NCBI GenBank assembly: GCA_021613375.1
Contig: CM038722.1
Location: 29,323,403 to 29,387,402 of the forward strand
Source of the DNA: Megaleporinus macrocephalus
Lineage: Eukaryota; Chordata; Actinopteri; Characiformes; Anostomidae
Length of the DNA stretch: 64,000 nucleotides
Direction of reading: 5' to 3'
Position 1 is the first letter of the stretch, and every line of letters begins with the position of its first letter. The position numbers and the translations under genes were made by a program. This document shows positions 23,803-35,444 of the stretch, piece after piece. The notes beneath the pieces are model-generated. The model worked only from the letters and a program-made list of their open reading frames with translations, did not search any database and was not told the origin of the DNA.

Positions 23803-24281
23803 TACAGTACTGTGCTAATGTTTTAGGCACCTGGGAACATTATTATATTTAAAAAGCTATTTTTCTAGACTGGAAGTTTTTATTTACTCAGTAAAATACT
23901 TTATTTAAAATATTCAAACAGTATTAATAGAGTAAGTAGAGCTTTTACATACGTCAGTGTGTTTATTTAAACCTTTCCAAGCTCCTCCTTTTATAAACAA
24001 CCCAGTATTATTTACAGTTCTCATCTAATACCTGCTTTGACTGACTGCTGCTGAATACATTCATACAATGTCTGGGGCGTCCAGGAGAAATCTGGAACTA
24101 CACTTTGTTCTTCAACCTGGAGCTCAAGATATGACCTACTTCTCTCACAATAAGATATTCATGTTACTTTATAATCTGTTCTAATAATATCTTTTGTTCT
24201 TACTGGTGAACATGCACTTAATGCTAAGATAAAGACTTTAAAACTATAAACTTAGGTACTTAGGACTTTTGCACAGTATGT
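23803..24281 (+). mobile_element. Dispersed element copy B3
   Basis: Left end TACAGTACTGTGCTAATG and TTTAGGCACC, right end TTAGGACTTTTGCACAGTAT. The conserved core is at 24054-24150. It has a small internal deletion relative to B1 and B4 (the GCTCAGTACTTCATTAAGC block is missing). Confidence 0.75.
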
Positions 24282-24399
24282 CATCACATACTGGTAAATC
24301 TCTATTACTGTGAACAGTTAAGTGAGTAGAAGATGAATGGATCTCCAAACTGCATAAAAATAAACACAAAACATGCTTTTTCTATGTGTTAAGCAAGAG

Positions 24400-25055
24400 A
24401 AGTGTTTAATTTTAGAAAAAAGCAAACAAGTACCTTTCAAATATTGGGCACCCCAAGCGAGTTAAGCTGTCAGATAACTTTTAGATCCCAGACCATAATT
24501 GACTTGTTAGAGCTATGGCTTCTTCAGTCATCGCTAGGAAAGATGAGGCAATGCAACCCTTTTGAAATACTGCAACTCCATAAACATTGTACCAACCATC
24601 AGCAACCATGGGCTCCTCTAAGCTTCTGCCCGGCACTGTGAACATAAAAATAACTGATGCACACACAGAGGGAGAAGCTAAAAAAAGATAGCAAAGCATT
24701 TTAAGGTTTCCTCAGTTCGTAATGTCATAATTAAGAAATGGCAGTTAACAGGAACCGCGGAGGTCAAGTTGAGGTCTGGAAGATCAAGAAAACTTTCAGA
24801 GAGAACAGCATGTAGGACTGACTATAGCAGGTCTTCAGGATTATTTAGTAGATTTTGGAGTGGTGGGGCACTGACCTACTGTAGCAGCGTCTGCACAAAT
24901 ACATCCTCCACAGAAAAATATTTCAAGAAATCTTCCTGCATTCCTCAACAAATTCAGTGTCAGATGTCAGAAACAATGGAACATCTTAACAAGCCTTATG
25001 CATTGTGAAAACAGGTCCTGTGGGCTGATTACAATAGAATGTTTTGACCACTCTG
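24400..25055 (+). pseudogene. Tc1-like transposon relic with N-terminal transposase remains
   Basis: Blocks of a widespread vertebrate Tc1-type element appear in order: AACAAGTACCTTTCAAATAT, CATGGGCTCCTCTAAGC at about 24608 (where the transposase starts), AAGAAATGGCAGTTAACAGG, and a frame at 24769-25008 containing RSGRSRKLSERTACRT. That matches the RSGRPRKLSERT region between the two DNA-binding subdomains of Tc1 transposases. It then decays after ACATCTTAACAAGCC. Stops and frameshifts rule out function. Confidence 0.75.
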
Positions 25056-25194
25056 GAGTTACAAGGCTAATGTAGCTATCAGTCAGTGAAAGCTTCAGCC
25101 TCTCATTAGCACTCTATAGTTTGCTGAAAAGCACAGCATATACCAGCATGGATTTCATACTGGTTAAAGTAGAATTTCATACTGGTAATATGTA

Positions 25195-25415
25195 GAATTT
25201 GCCATGTGTTTGCACTCCACATTTAACCCATCCCTGCAGTGGAACACCCACATTTACACACTAGGGGGCAATGAGCACACCTGCCCTGAGCGGTTGGGGG
25301 TTAGGTGTCTTGCTCAAAGGCACTTCTGTCATGTCCATGTCCTAGTTCATGAGATTGAACCAACGACCTTCTGGTCACAAGGCTGATCTCCCTAACCTCC
25401 AGCCCATGACTTCCC
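25195..25415 (-). mobile_element. tRNA-derived SINE (V-SINE-like)
   Basis: On the - strand it begins CGGGAAGTCATGGGCTGGAG, an A-box-like tRNA head, and carries GTTGGTTCAATCTC, a good match to a B-box (GGTTCRANYCC) about 45 bases on. The tail includes CTTGAGCAAGACACCTAA and GTAAATGTGGGTGTTCC. This is the arrangement of vertebrate tRNA-derived V-SINEs, copied in trans by LINE machinery. The family label is from general resemblance. Confidence 0.65.
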
Positions 25416-25419
25416 GTAA

Positions 25420-25651
25420 ATCATTGCTGTCTAATGAAAAACATGGATTTCCATTTTTGTTGATTTTGAGTTTTCTACATCATTTGAACACACCAATAGT
25501 TGTTTACATTGTGTGAAAATTTCATGATGAATGGACCAGTAGAAATGCTCCAAAATAGCTGGTCCATTGACTTACATGGAAAGTAAAGTAGGTTTTTGGT
25601 CTCTCCTGTTAAGGTTGAGATTTTGGAGATTGGACAGCGATGATATAGTAG
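25420..25651. mobile_element. TA-flanked MITE copy C5
   Basis: Left ATTGCTGTCTAATGAAAAAC, right TTGGACAGCGATGATATA. The middle blocks CACCAATAGTTGTTTACATT and AAATGCTCCAAAATAGCTGG are as in C3. It directly follows the SINE. Confidence 0.75.
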
Positions 25652-25763
25652 GCTGGTTAAGTGCTGGACCAGCATTTTACCATCTAAACACAACATAAGC
25701 TTGCTTTGATGGTCACCAGCATATATTAACTTCTATTACTGCTAACCATCATACCAGCATCCA

Positions 25764-25915
25764 AAACATAACATACCACTGTCCAAAGAAAAACAAGCAT
25801 CTCCAAAATAGTAAATTTACTGGAGAAACCAAAAACATTCTTAGACTTTCAATGTAAGTTAATGTAAATGGGTTTTATTCAGAGTGATTTTGGAGCATTT
25901 CTATTGGTTCATTCA
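25764..25915. mobile_element. TA-flanked MITE copy C6 (truncated)
   Basis: Left end CATACCACTGTCCAAAGAAA is present; the copy runs through TTTCTATTGGTTCATTCATC and then passes into a Tc1 relic, so its right end is missing. Confidence 0.65.
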
Positions 25916-26045
25916 TCAAGAAAGTTTGCAGTGGAACATCTAAACAAGCCTGATGCAATTTGGAAGCAAGTCCTTTGGAGTGAGTACAATAGAACTTTTT
26001 GTAATGAGTGTGTTTGGAGAAAAGTGGGTGCAGAATCTAACTCTA
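25916..26045 (+). pseudogene. Second Tc1-like transposase fragment
   Basis: Contains GGAACATCTAAACAAGCCTG, CAAGTCCTTTGGAGTGAGTA and GTGTTTGGAGAAAAGTGG, encoding the transposase stretch EHLNKPDAIWKQVLWSEYN (intact family members have a WTDE catalytic site about here). It overlaps in content with 24985-25055, so it is either a duplicate piece or a second insertion rather than a simple continuation. Confidence 0.65.
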
Positions 26046-26700
26046 CGTTTGTCTGATGCTGGTATTTCTTCTTTAAGCCAACATTTACACATACTATCAT
26101 AATTCTGATCTCACCACAGATCTTCAGCTACTTGTCAGTATGAAGAATCTTGTTTAGGTGTACAAAATTCCAGGTATGGCACCCAATAGTATTATTGGTA
26201 TTGCTGACTGTTTCACAGATGAATATTATTGGTAGTGATGTCACTCCAGAGAGTTAACGCATGGTAATGACATCACAGCATGTTATGATGCTCCTATGAG
26301 GAAGTTCTAAAGGCAGCACCAGGGGGCGGAAGGCATTCGAGCTTGATGGGTAACTTGGTGGGTAAAGTGTAGTGAGTTTGACGTACAGAAATGCATAAAC
26401 AAACTCCAGCTGTGTTTGAAATGATGGAATCCCTCTCCAAGCCATTGCGACTCATTAACTGTTGAATTCTGTCTGGAGGTAGTTAGTCTCTGACGGGCAC
26501 ACAGGATGGTGGTAGGGACGTAGAACGCAGGAACCAAAGCTTGTTTACACTCACTGGCCGAAACGTTCCATGTTTCTCATAAAAGCGAACTCGGTGTCAG
26601 AAAAAGCACGCTGACCCATCAGTCACCAACGAGCCCAGACGCTTAGTGCTCTCAAGGCCGGCCTCTGAGAACATCTGAATTTGCCTAGTGAAGAACAAAC
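26046..26700. other. Intergenic, no gene recognised
   Basis: Nothing recognised; short open frames on the - strand at 26254-26537 have no supporting features. Confidence 0.35.
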
Positions 26701-26754
26701 AGTACTTAATAAATTCATGTACTGAGTTATATATAGTTCTGGGTATGTTCTTAC

Positions 26755-27770
26755 CATTCACATGGTTCAAGAATGTTCTGGATATTGAATTATATACTAT
26801 TCTAGAATGTTCTCCCATATTCACTCTGATCTAGAATGTCCATCCCATTCAATGTTCAAGAATGTCTTACACCTAGATATTTCCCCTATACACATTGTTC
26901 TTGAATGTTCTCCCTCATTTACACTGTTCCAGAATGCTCTAGAAATATTCTGTATAATGTTCTCCCCCAACTAGTTCTAGAATCTTCTCCTCAATTCACA
27001 CTGACATAGATTGTTCTTCCTAGTCACATTGTTTGAGAATGTTCTGTACATGTTCTTCAGAATGTTCTAAGCATCTGTCTACAATGTTCTCTCTAAATCG
27101 AACTATTCTAGAATGTTCTCCTCATTCAGAATGTGCATAAATGTTCTTCTCCGGTTACATATAATGTTCTCCACGCTCACAATGTTAGAGAGGGTTCTAC
27201 ACATGGACCTAAAATGTTCCCACCATATACACTCTTCTAGAATGGTCTCCCTCATTCACAGTGCTCTAGAATGTTCTCCCACGCTTAAACTGTTTTAGAT
27301 TCTTTCCATTCACAATGATAGGGAATGTTCTATGCATGGATCTAAAATGTTCTCTCTGAATCACACTGTTCTAGATTGTTCTTCCCGTTATAGTGTTTAA
27401 AATTGTTCTTCCCATACACACTGTTCTAGAATGTTCTCCTTATTCAGAATGTGCATAAATGTTCTTCTCCGGTTACATATAATGTTCTCCCCGCTCACAA
27501 TGTTAGAGAGGGTTCTACACATGGACCTAAAATGTTCCCACCATATACACTCTTCTAGAATGGTCTCCCTCATTCACAGTGCTCTAGAATGTTCTCCCAC
27601 GCTTAAACTGTTTTAGATTCTTTCCATTCACAATGATATGGAATGTTCTATGCATGGATCTAAAATGTTCTCTCTGAATCACACTGTTCTAGATTGTTCT
27701 TCCCGTTATAGTGTTTAAAATTGTTCTTCCCATACACACCATTCTAGAATGTTCTCCTCATTCACACTGT
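26755..27770. repeat. Satellite-like array of GTTCTAGAATGTTCTCC units
   Basis: A degenerate tandem array with a unit of roughly 25-35 bp containing TTCTAGAATGTTCTCC followed by a CATTCACACTGTT-like spacer. Inside it a 318-bp segment is repeated with only a few differences (27106-27423 and 27424-27741). Seven units contain a perfect TTC-nn-GAA-nn-TTC: 26766-26778, 26800-26812, 26898-26910, 26975-26987, 27106-27118, 27424-27436 and 27742-27754. Many others differ by one base. The 61-codon frames at 27113 and 27431 are the same array frame twice. Confidence 0.92.
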
Positions 27771-27905
27771 CTAAAGAGCACACCAACCAAACAAACACCA
27801 GAGAGATTTTGATCAAATTAAAGCTGTACATTTGAAAAATACTAATTATAATAGAAACTGTGGTGGGAATAGCCGACATGCTGAAGGGTCCTTGGTTCCA
27901 AGCTA

Positions 27906-27939
27906 AGAATCAGAATGTTCTTTGGAACATTCTGATTCT
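27906..27939. repeat. Perfect 15-bp inverted repeat with 4-nt loop
   Basis: AGAATCAGAATGTTC at 27906-27920, loop TTTG, and its exact reverse complement at 27925-27939. It carries the GAATGTTC/GAACATTC words that dominate the adjacent array, so it probably derives from it. Confidence 0.95.
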
Positions 27940-29693
27940 AAACAATGTGGGATGAACGGCTGGGAGTAATTTAAGTTTGTTAATGTTGTTTATCCTAACT
28001 GTGGGCGATATTAGATGTTTTGACTGATCCAGATTCACATGCGCTGAAAGCTATTTCTGGATGGCTGGGTCATGTCAGGGGTCCTCAGTCTTGCTTTAAT
28101 ATTAATGACAATAGCGTGACGTTGAGTGTCCTGAATGAAGCGAATATAGCTCTCAAATGCACACCTTCAGTGGAAGCCATTACTCCGTCACAAGAGGTGA
28201 GAGCTTTTCACTCTGGCTGGAATTGAAAAGCCTAATAGAATATTATTTTCAATCGTTGCCATCTTTTTGCTTTTACTGTCTCCATGGAAATGATTTGGGT
28301 TGATTTTCAGGATGGCCAGCTGCTAGCTAGACTAAAAACCAATGGAATGCTAAAAAGGCTTTTTGTACCCTCTCCTGCTGGTTTAGAAAGAAAGCTTGTA
28401 ATAATTGTTAATACAAGAAACATTTACATTAGTAACTTTACAAATTACAAATTTAATTAGCAAATCAGTAAAAACTATTCCATTACAAATGGGAAAGGTC
28501 ACGTGGAAAGCTGTTAATCCACAGTTTGTTGATATCAGAAGATCTGTTTAAACAAGTTAAATGTTATTAGTCCTAGTAAAATAATTCAAGTCAGGTCAAA
28601 TAAAAATTTGATGGCAATTTTCTTAATATACTGGAGCACACTGGTGAATTCCAGTGTCATGATGCTGAGGCATCTCAAAAAAGCAGTAAAGTAAGTTGCC
28701 TTAATGATTATTTATTTATTTATTTATTTATTTGGTATTGTTTTGACTGATGTTTTTAGGTTGATCTGACTTTCAATTTCAGAGTGCAATTAACACTCTT
28801 TTTCACTCACTTTTTTTAAGTTGGTTTTATTTGGAGAGTCAATTATTGTTAGAAACAATTGAATTTTAACATGTTCCAAAATTAGAATTTTGAATTTTGA
28901 CTATTACAAATCATTTTTTCAAATTGCATCCTTTGCCACTTTTAATTAAACTTTATTAAACTTCGTTAAACTTCTAAAGATTAGGTTTGCTGTACTTGGA
29001 ATTCACTTTAAATATAAAAAAACTAGAAGCCCAGCATGTTAAAATGTTGTTAACCCAGTAATTTAAGTGTCAGATTTGATGATTTCACTGATACTAACAA
29101 CTTTATTCCTGATTTAAAGATGATGCTGTTCTGTTGAAATCCAAAACAAACAAAATAAATTTGGTTAAAACGGCCCATTTAAACATATCTCCTCCTAAAA
29201 TAAGTTTCATTAAGGCCTTTAAAAGACTGCCACGTGTTTAAACCAGGTTTCAAAACTGCTTTATGATTTTCAGTGTCACTCACCACGATTCTGGCGGTTT
29301 ACTGGTTTTACACTTAATAACATTTAAAATGGTGATTGTAAATCTCAGTGTTGGACCACTAAGTGGGCAGTGCGTCAAAGCAGCAGGCATTTCTGTCTGG
29401 CCTTCAATCCCAGAATTCAATTACAGTTAACTTTCATTTCACCCCAGAGTCTGAGCGAAGGGTTTAGGCTGAATGGGATCTGTTTTCAGACAGAAATGAA
29501 TCAATAACCCAGCAATAAAAAAAATCTTCCACCTCCCGCAGTGCAGTCAGCATTCACAGCGCTATGAGCTCACAGGCTGAGTCCACAACATGAAGTGGAA
29601 CTAAAACTCTGATAGATTTTATAGGCCTCCATAGAAACATTACCTTAAATTATAACACATTAAAGTGTGGTTTGCTTAATTACTTGTTATTGC
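27940..29693. other. Intergenic, no gene recognised
   Basis: AT-rich, with a short (TTTA)n run at about 28708-28733. No exon or transposon recognised. Confidence 0.35.
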
Positions 29694-29779
29694 TATTATA
29701 TTATATTATATTATATTATATTATATTATATTATATTATATTATATTATATTATATTATATTATATTATATTATATTAT
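29694..29779. repeat. (TTATA)n microsatellite
   Basis: About 17 uninterrupted TTATA pentamers. Open frames across it (81 and 127 codons) are only low-complexity Tyr/Ile runs. Confidence 0.95.
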
Positions 29780-29842
29780 GCATTCATCCATTATCTGCTG
29801 CTTAATTCCGCTAGTCGGGGTAACGGGGGGAGCCAAGGCGGG

Positions 29843-29874
<32 letters not shown>
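29780..29874. repeat. SINE/LINE-tail fragment followed by (TA)n
   Basis: CATTCATCCATTATCTGCTGC and GTCGGGGTAACGGGGGGAGC match the start of the fuller copy at 42499-42760. It is followed by a (TA)n tract at 29846-29874. Confidence 0.65.
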
Positions 29875-29878
<4 letters not shown>

Positions 29879-32429
29879 TGGTATATTATTATATTATATT
29901 ATATATTATTGATATTATATTATTCAGTTATTGTAGGCATTAAAGGGGCTACCAATGCCCCCAGCACTTCACAGCCAGACCACTATTCACCACAATCAAT
30001 CTACTCGCATTCAACCTGTTCTAACTCACTACAACCTCTGGATTCCACTAAATAGGTTCAGTCATAGGAGTCAGTAGCAATCCCCACTATAGGAATTGGT
30101 GTAACCATTGTAACAATAGATTGTTTTGAAATGATAATAATACATAAAAACATAGCCAATATGTATAAACATGAATGTACCTAAACAAGCATTAGCAGCT
30201 CGTTAATGATCAGTAACACTGGACATACAGATAAAGAGATCTGGATTTAAATAAGCAAAAGGTTTCAGTTTGTTTTAACAATTTCTTTAACCTAACTGAT
30301 GCAGTGAGTAGCTTCTCATTTCTTAATACAGTTTATAAACCATATTATTAGTTAGTAAAGCATCTGCAGGTTCTTGAGGACTGATCTGAGAAGCACTGAT
30401 CTGGTGCTTATTTATTTGCTGCTGTGTTTGTAAATGTCTAGTTCATCTAAAATGTATGAACTCACTTCCTGAGAGGCACTTTTTTAGGTCTTCCTCCGTG
30501 TCATGGCTGTTTACCTTGTGAAAAGGCAGTGAGTCGTGAGGACAGTCATGACAGTGAGTTTAATTGGACTTCTGCATGTCTTAGCTCCACAGCCTCCATG
30601 ACCTTGCAGTTTTGGGGAACCCATGCAAGGCAGCACCTTCAGTTAAACATTAGTTCACATGTTTAGATGTATTGAAAGGGATTAAGTCTCTTTAAGCTTC
30701 CATTTGGAGACGTTTTGTTCTTAAATATTTAAGACTTCCATATTTAAAACACTAGAATGAAGTGAAACAGGTAGTTGACTGAAGGCAGTGCTGGTCTGGA
30801 GCTGGTTTAGCTGTTTTATTTAAAATCCGAACCAGAAACTGTTCACCAGAAATGCATGTATTGGCCACACTTCACATGAAACTGCAATGAGCACTGCACA
30901 ACAGCCTTTCTTATCAAATTACCACTGCTAGCATAATTCCCCATATGGGTTTACCAGTGTTAAACTAGTGCCAAGTGCCAAGCTTAAAGACTGATATTTG
31001 AAACATGTAACTTGGGTTCAGGTAACATATTCTTACATTTGAAAGTTGTTGTTTAGGGAAGACCAAACATTAAAGCTTGTCTCTGAATATTATTAGAGAA
31101 GCTTGCTAGCCTGTTTGCTCAGTGCCCAGCAGATAGGCCTACTGTAATGTGAGCAAAACATATTTAATTTACAGGGAATATAGAATATAGAACAGAGAGC
31201 ATGTTAACAGTCTCAAAGAAGCTGTTCTGGGAAATTGGCCTTATATTGAATATTGAAATAAATAAACAAAATCATTATTTGTCCTGCCTGTAGAGGCTTC
31301 TCTTTATAAGATTCAACATATGGGCTGTAAAAAAAAAAAGTTCCATGCAAAAAAATGTATGTAACTCATAATAATCACCCACCCCTACCATCCCCATTTG
31401 CCAGTGTGATCATAAATTATATAGGACTGCAGTAATAAACCATCATCCATGACTTCCTTGACTGTAACTTTTGGTTGCCCAGAAAATCAGTCTAACAAAA
31501 TCTTTGGTACGTTAGGAATACAGTGTTTGGCAGGTTTACTGTGCGTATGGGGTTTCCCCACTTTTTTCATTACCTTTAAAAAGAGATCCATTTATTTTTT
31601 TCCACAACACTTATTCCAGTTTGGAGTCACTCCAACACCATAAATGAACGAAGAAATAAATGAATAAATTAAGCATCCTCTGTGGTTAACACATTGTTGA
31701 AGCACTTTTAGCTCCAGCAAGAAATCTCTTTCCATCAGCGTCTATTAGCTTTGCACACAACAGAACTAAGTTTATTCATCCTCCCTGGAAAATTCCTCAA
31801 AGCTGGCTGAGATTAGCTGCCGAGTGATGATGGACAGCAAGTTTCAGGTTTTTGCCGCAGATTTTCAATTAAGCTGGATTAACGTCAGCACCCCGACCGA
31901 CACACAGAATGATATCTATTTCCTTCTTTTAGAGCCCACCCAGTGTGACCTTCGCAACACACCTCAAATGGCTACCCTGAACGTATTTCTTGGCAGAAGT
32001 TACAGAGTTTTTAAGGAAGATTTCTCTGTAATGTTCCTCATTAGATTTGAAGCCCAGGCTTCTTCTGAAAAAGGTTATTTTTACTAAATACGGGGGGATT
32101 CTGGTCTAGACAGAGTGGCTTACACATAGAACACATAAACTATATTACATATTGTATTCAAACGTGTGTGATAATAAAAATAAAATGTGTGATAAAAAAA
32201 ACTAAATGAAAAGTACATAGAGTTCCTTCTGAAATACAATGTGCAGTAGCAATTTTTTAAATTTCCTATATACAAGTACAATACTTAAATGAAAAATTGC
32301 TATAAATACAAAACTATATCAACGTATTCCAATTAAAAATATAATTAAAATATTTGTATGTGTGTATGTGCATGTAATTCATACTGAAAATACATGTGGT
32401 TTCTTATAGTTTTAAAAATAAACAAAGAA
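29875..32429. other. Intergenic, no gene recognised
   Basis: No coding exon was found. The frame at 31824-32087 (87 codons) has no motif or splice context. Confidence 0.35.
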
Positions 32430-32735
32430 ACTACTTATGTGGACAGTAAATTGTTTATTTGTTTATTTTAAAATAAATACAAATAACATGAATTAAATAA
32501 GAAGTGACTTTACATACGTCAAAACTATTTTCAAACCTCTCCACACAGCAGCCCAGTATTCTTTGTAGATATCATCCATTACCTGGTTTAGCTGATCAGT
32601 ATTTCTGTGATGACTAGAAAGCATAGACGACACATCAGGAACTAAGTTTGTTCTTCAAACTAGCTTCTACCTGTACTTATTATCAAAGTACGTTTAAACT
32701 ATTTTCTAACATGCCTTTTGCACATTAGTGTATCA
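32430..32735 (+). mobile_element. Dispersed element copy B5 (old, diverged)
   Basis: Keeps the order of family B blocks in altered form: TTTACATACGTCA, CAGCAGCCCAGTATTCTTTG, CATCAGGAACTAAGTTTGTTC, CTTCAAACTAGCTTC, then CTTTTGCACATTAGTGTA at the end. Confidence 0.55.
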
Positions 32736-32965
32736 TCCAACGTCCAAAAGCATCTTCATTTTTGTCTATTTTTCTTTTTCCACATCATTTAAACACGGCA
32801 GCTGCTGTTTACATTATGTGAAAATTTCATGATGAATGGACCAACAGAAATGCTCCAAAATCATGTAGAAATAATTCTGGTTCCATTAACTTGCATTGAA
32901 AGTAAGGACGGTTTTTGCCCTTTCCTGTAAAGTTGTAATTTTGGAGATTCTTATTGGACAGCAAT
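32736..32965. mobile_element. TA-flanked MITE copy C7
   Basis: Blocks TTTAAACACGGCAGCTGCTG, CATGATGAATGGACCAACAG, TTAACTTGCATTGAAAGTAA and the terminal TTATTGGACAGCAATATGT are as in other family C copies. It abuts copy B5. Confidence 0.65.
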
Positions 32966-33560
32966 ATGTCAGTATATTAGCCCTGAAAATCCAAATGCTT
33001 CTTGCACTGTAAACTGGATCAAATTGAGCTCCAAAGGCTTTTCCTTGACTTACCAGTGATCTTGAGGCCTTTAGCAGATTTATGTCCTACTATCACCATT
33101 ATTTTTTAGAATGTTCTTAAAAGCCGTTTCATTTTATGTGTATGTTTTGCATGTACCAGGCAAAGCATATTGGTTATTATTATTATTTAGTTATTCAGCA
33201 TCTAAATGAGTGTAGTTGAACGACCATGATGGTTGCCCTCTACGGTTTTGAAGACATTCATCTTGTGAACTGTCAAGATTTCACACCTTACAATCAGTTT
33301 CATTGTGTCATTTATTATGTACAAACCAAAATGTATTGCATTGCAATTAAAAACATCAACTAGAAACATGAGCTGAGCTGCACAGTTTTGGTTGCATCTG
33401 TCACGTTTGATGCTTTATTTACAGCAGAATGTCACAGATTAGCTTCTGTTACCTAATTGCTTGCTCGTACCTCAAACTCCCCAGAAGTTGAAGAATTGGT
33501 TAAAGGGCCAACATTGTTGCCGCTTCTCATTTATTATACCGTTATAAAGCTAATCTCCTG

Positions 33561-33962
33561 TCATCTTATTCCAAGTTGATGGATCGTCTCAAAAGCTCCT
33601 TCGTGCCGCTGGAACGATGCATTTGAGTGGAGTCCAACGTTCCCACTATTCCAGTTTTGCAGATGTGGTGCGTTGTCCAGGTACTGTTTGTCTACTGTTT
33701 GATGATCTCTCTGGAATGTTTGGTAAGCATGCAAGGTTTCAGACGAAGCCGTAGTGTGTGTCGTTGAGCCTAACAGCCGCCTGGTTACAGTTTCTGGTGT
33801 TTCTTCGAGGGTTTTGTTTTGGATTTGGTTGGATTTGCATCTGTTCACAATTGGAATCCGTTGGGAATATCTTCCTCTTTCTGCTGTGCATCCCTGGATC
33901 CATCCTTCGTACCTCCAAAATAATGTTTTGGCAAACTTCAAGATGTCGACTCGGCACAACAT
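33561..33962 (-). other. Orphan 133-codon open frame, not called as a gene
   Basis: The longest open frame in the window without a repeat or gene explanation (starts MLCRVDILKFAKTLFW, rich in Gln, Asn, Thr). The opposite strand is also open for 98 and 78 codons over part of it. There is no Kozak, splice or domain evidence. A frame of this length is expected by chance in 64 kb, and it may fall in the 3'UTR of the receptor gene. Confidence 0.15.
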
Positions 33963-34058
33963 TAGTCTTCACTCTGGCTGCCTGGAACCACTAGACTGCA
34001 GCCTGGAATTAAGTGCAGTGGAATTTGGGCATGCAAAAGCAGAGTTTTAAGCAAAACA

Positions 34059-34064
34059 TTTAAT
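34059..34064 (-). terminator. Candidate polyA signal ATTAAA for the receptor gene
   Basis: The nearest common polyA hexamer downstream of the receptor stop codon, giving a 3'UTR of about 0.67 kb. Context was not otherwise supportive; AATAAA also occurs further on, near 33529. Confidence 0.25.
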
Positions 34065-34729
34065 TCAGAGAGGCAACTTTGATTACATTTTTCTGATTCC
34101 ATTAAAAAAATGATACTGGAGATGAATTTCGTTTTTTTTCTGAGGTATGTCATTTGCATTCGCGTACCCTGTGAAACTGGTGTCCTTTGAAATATGTGCT
34201 TACTTCACAAGAGAAGGGCATTGGAAAAACGCCAAGGTTATTCTGGACCTGGAGAGCCGCTATCCAGCACAGTTTCTGGATTTCCATTTATCGTCTATTG
34301 TTTTACCCCAGAAAGTGCCTCAAGGCTCTGTTTCGGGGCGCATTACTTTGTCTTGTTTAGCATTTCTTTTCTTATTATGCTAGCAGCAACAAGCTTTTCC
34401 GAACCTAATTAACCTGAATCAGGTGGGTGAACAAAACTGTAGAATCAGGGGCTTCCAGAACTGTAGATGAGTACCCCTAATCTAGGATAACACTCCACGG
34501 GTTCTTCCTAAGTCTTATAAAGGACAAGTTTTTTCCAAGACCACCAGCTGGTCTTTCTGGACTAGTCCAATCGGGGGCTGGGTTAAACTCAAAATATGAG
34601 TATTTGATTGATGTCAGGGATGGAACCCAAGATGCCACATTCTGTCCTTTCAGGATACAAAACATTTCAGTGACATCAGTGTAAACAGTAACACCAAGAA
34701 CGCTCCCTCCATATCTTCCTTTCACTCTT

Positions 34730-35444
34730 TCACCTTATCCGGGTACACTCCACTTCTTCTGTCACTCTAAGTGAGGAAGTCCTGATGTCGGCCTCTTCCG
34801 CCATCTTGCAGATGGTGGCGTTGGTCCTAGAGACGGCGTGCCACTGCACAAGCTTCGTCCCCTTGAAACACTTTGCGGCATTGTTCCTCACGCTCACGAA
34901 GCACAGGGTGTTGATGACCCCATTGCTCATGGCGATGCATTCGACGATATAGAACGCCACCAGTGAGTTGCGCTCCCGCGTGATCAGCGCCGGGTAGAAG
35001 TCACGCAGGAGCGCAAAGCCATAGTAAGGCGCCCAACACAACACGTAGGCCACCAGCACTGCGATCAGCGCCACCACGGTTCGGCGACGGCGGCGCAACC
35101 GTCGCTGGAGCTGCTCGGTTGGAAAACCGGGGACGTTCTTGAACCACAGCTCGTGCGAGATGCGGAAGTAACAGGTGGCCATGACCACCACAGGCCCCAG
35201 GAACTCCACGACCAGCACGAACAAAAAGTAGGAGCGGTAGAGCAGCTGCTGATCCGCCGACCAGATCTGGGCGCAGAAGATCTTGTACTCGTGGCCGGCG
35301 GCGCTGCGAGGGTACTCCTGCTCCGTGGCAAAGTAGGCGGAAGGGACGGAGATGAGGATGGGGATGATCCAAACCCCAAATATCAGCCAGTAGGCAGTCT
35401 GGTACTTCATCCGTGGCTTCAAAGGGTGGACGATTGCCATGTAC
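34730..35444 (-). CDS. prokr1: Prokineticin receptor, last coding exon (TM3 end to C-terminus)
   Basis: 715 nt from acceptor TATTTCTGTTTGACAG to a TGA at 34730-34732. Joined after the first coding exon (AG|G) it reads DRYMAIVHPLKPR, the class A GPCR DRY motif and second intracellular loop. Then come TM4, extracellular loop 2 with the disulphide cysteine (KIFCAQIW), TM5, a basic third loop (QRRLRRRRRTV), TM6 with CWAPYYGF, TM7 with SNGVINTLCFV and a tail ending TEEVECTRIR. The ending and total length of 393 residues match vertebrate prokineticin receptors, which couple to Gq for prokineticin (EG-VEGF/Bv8) peptides. Loop 2 is two residues longer than in human PROKR1 and diverged. PROKR1 rather than PROKR2 is chosen because aplf is the neighbour. 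The overlapping frames on both strands are GC-driven shadows. Confidence 0.93.

Noticed and set aside
29667..30055. Open frames of 81 and 127 codons
   Set aside because: They consist of Tyr/Ile/Leu runs from the (TTATA)n and (TA)n tracts; not a protein.
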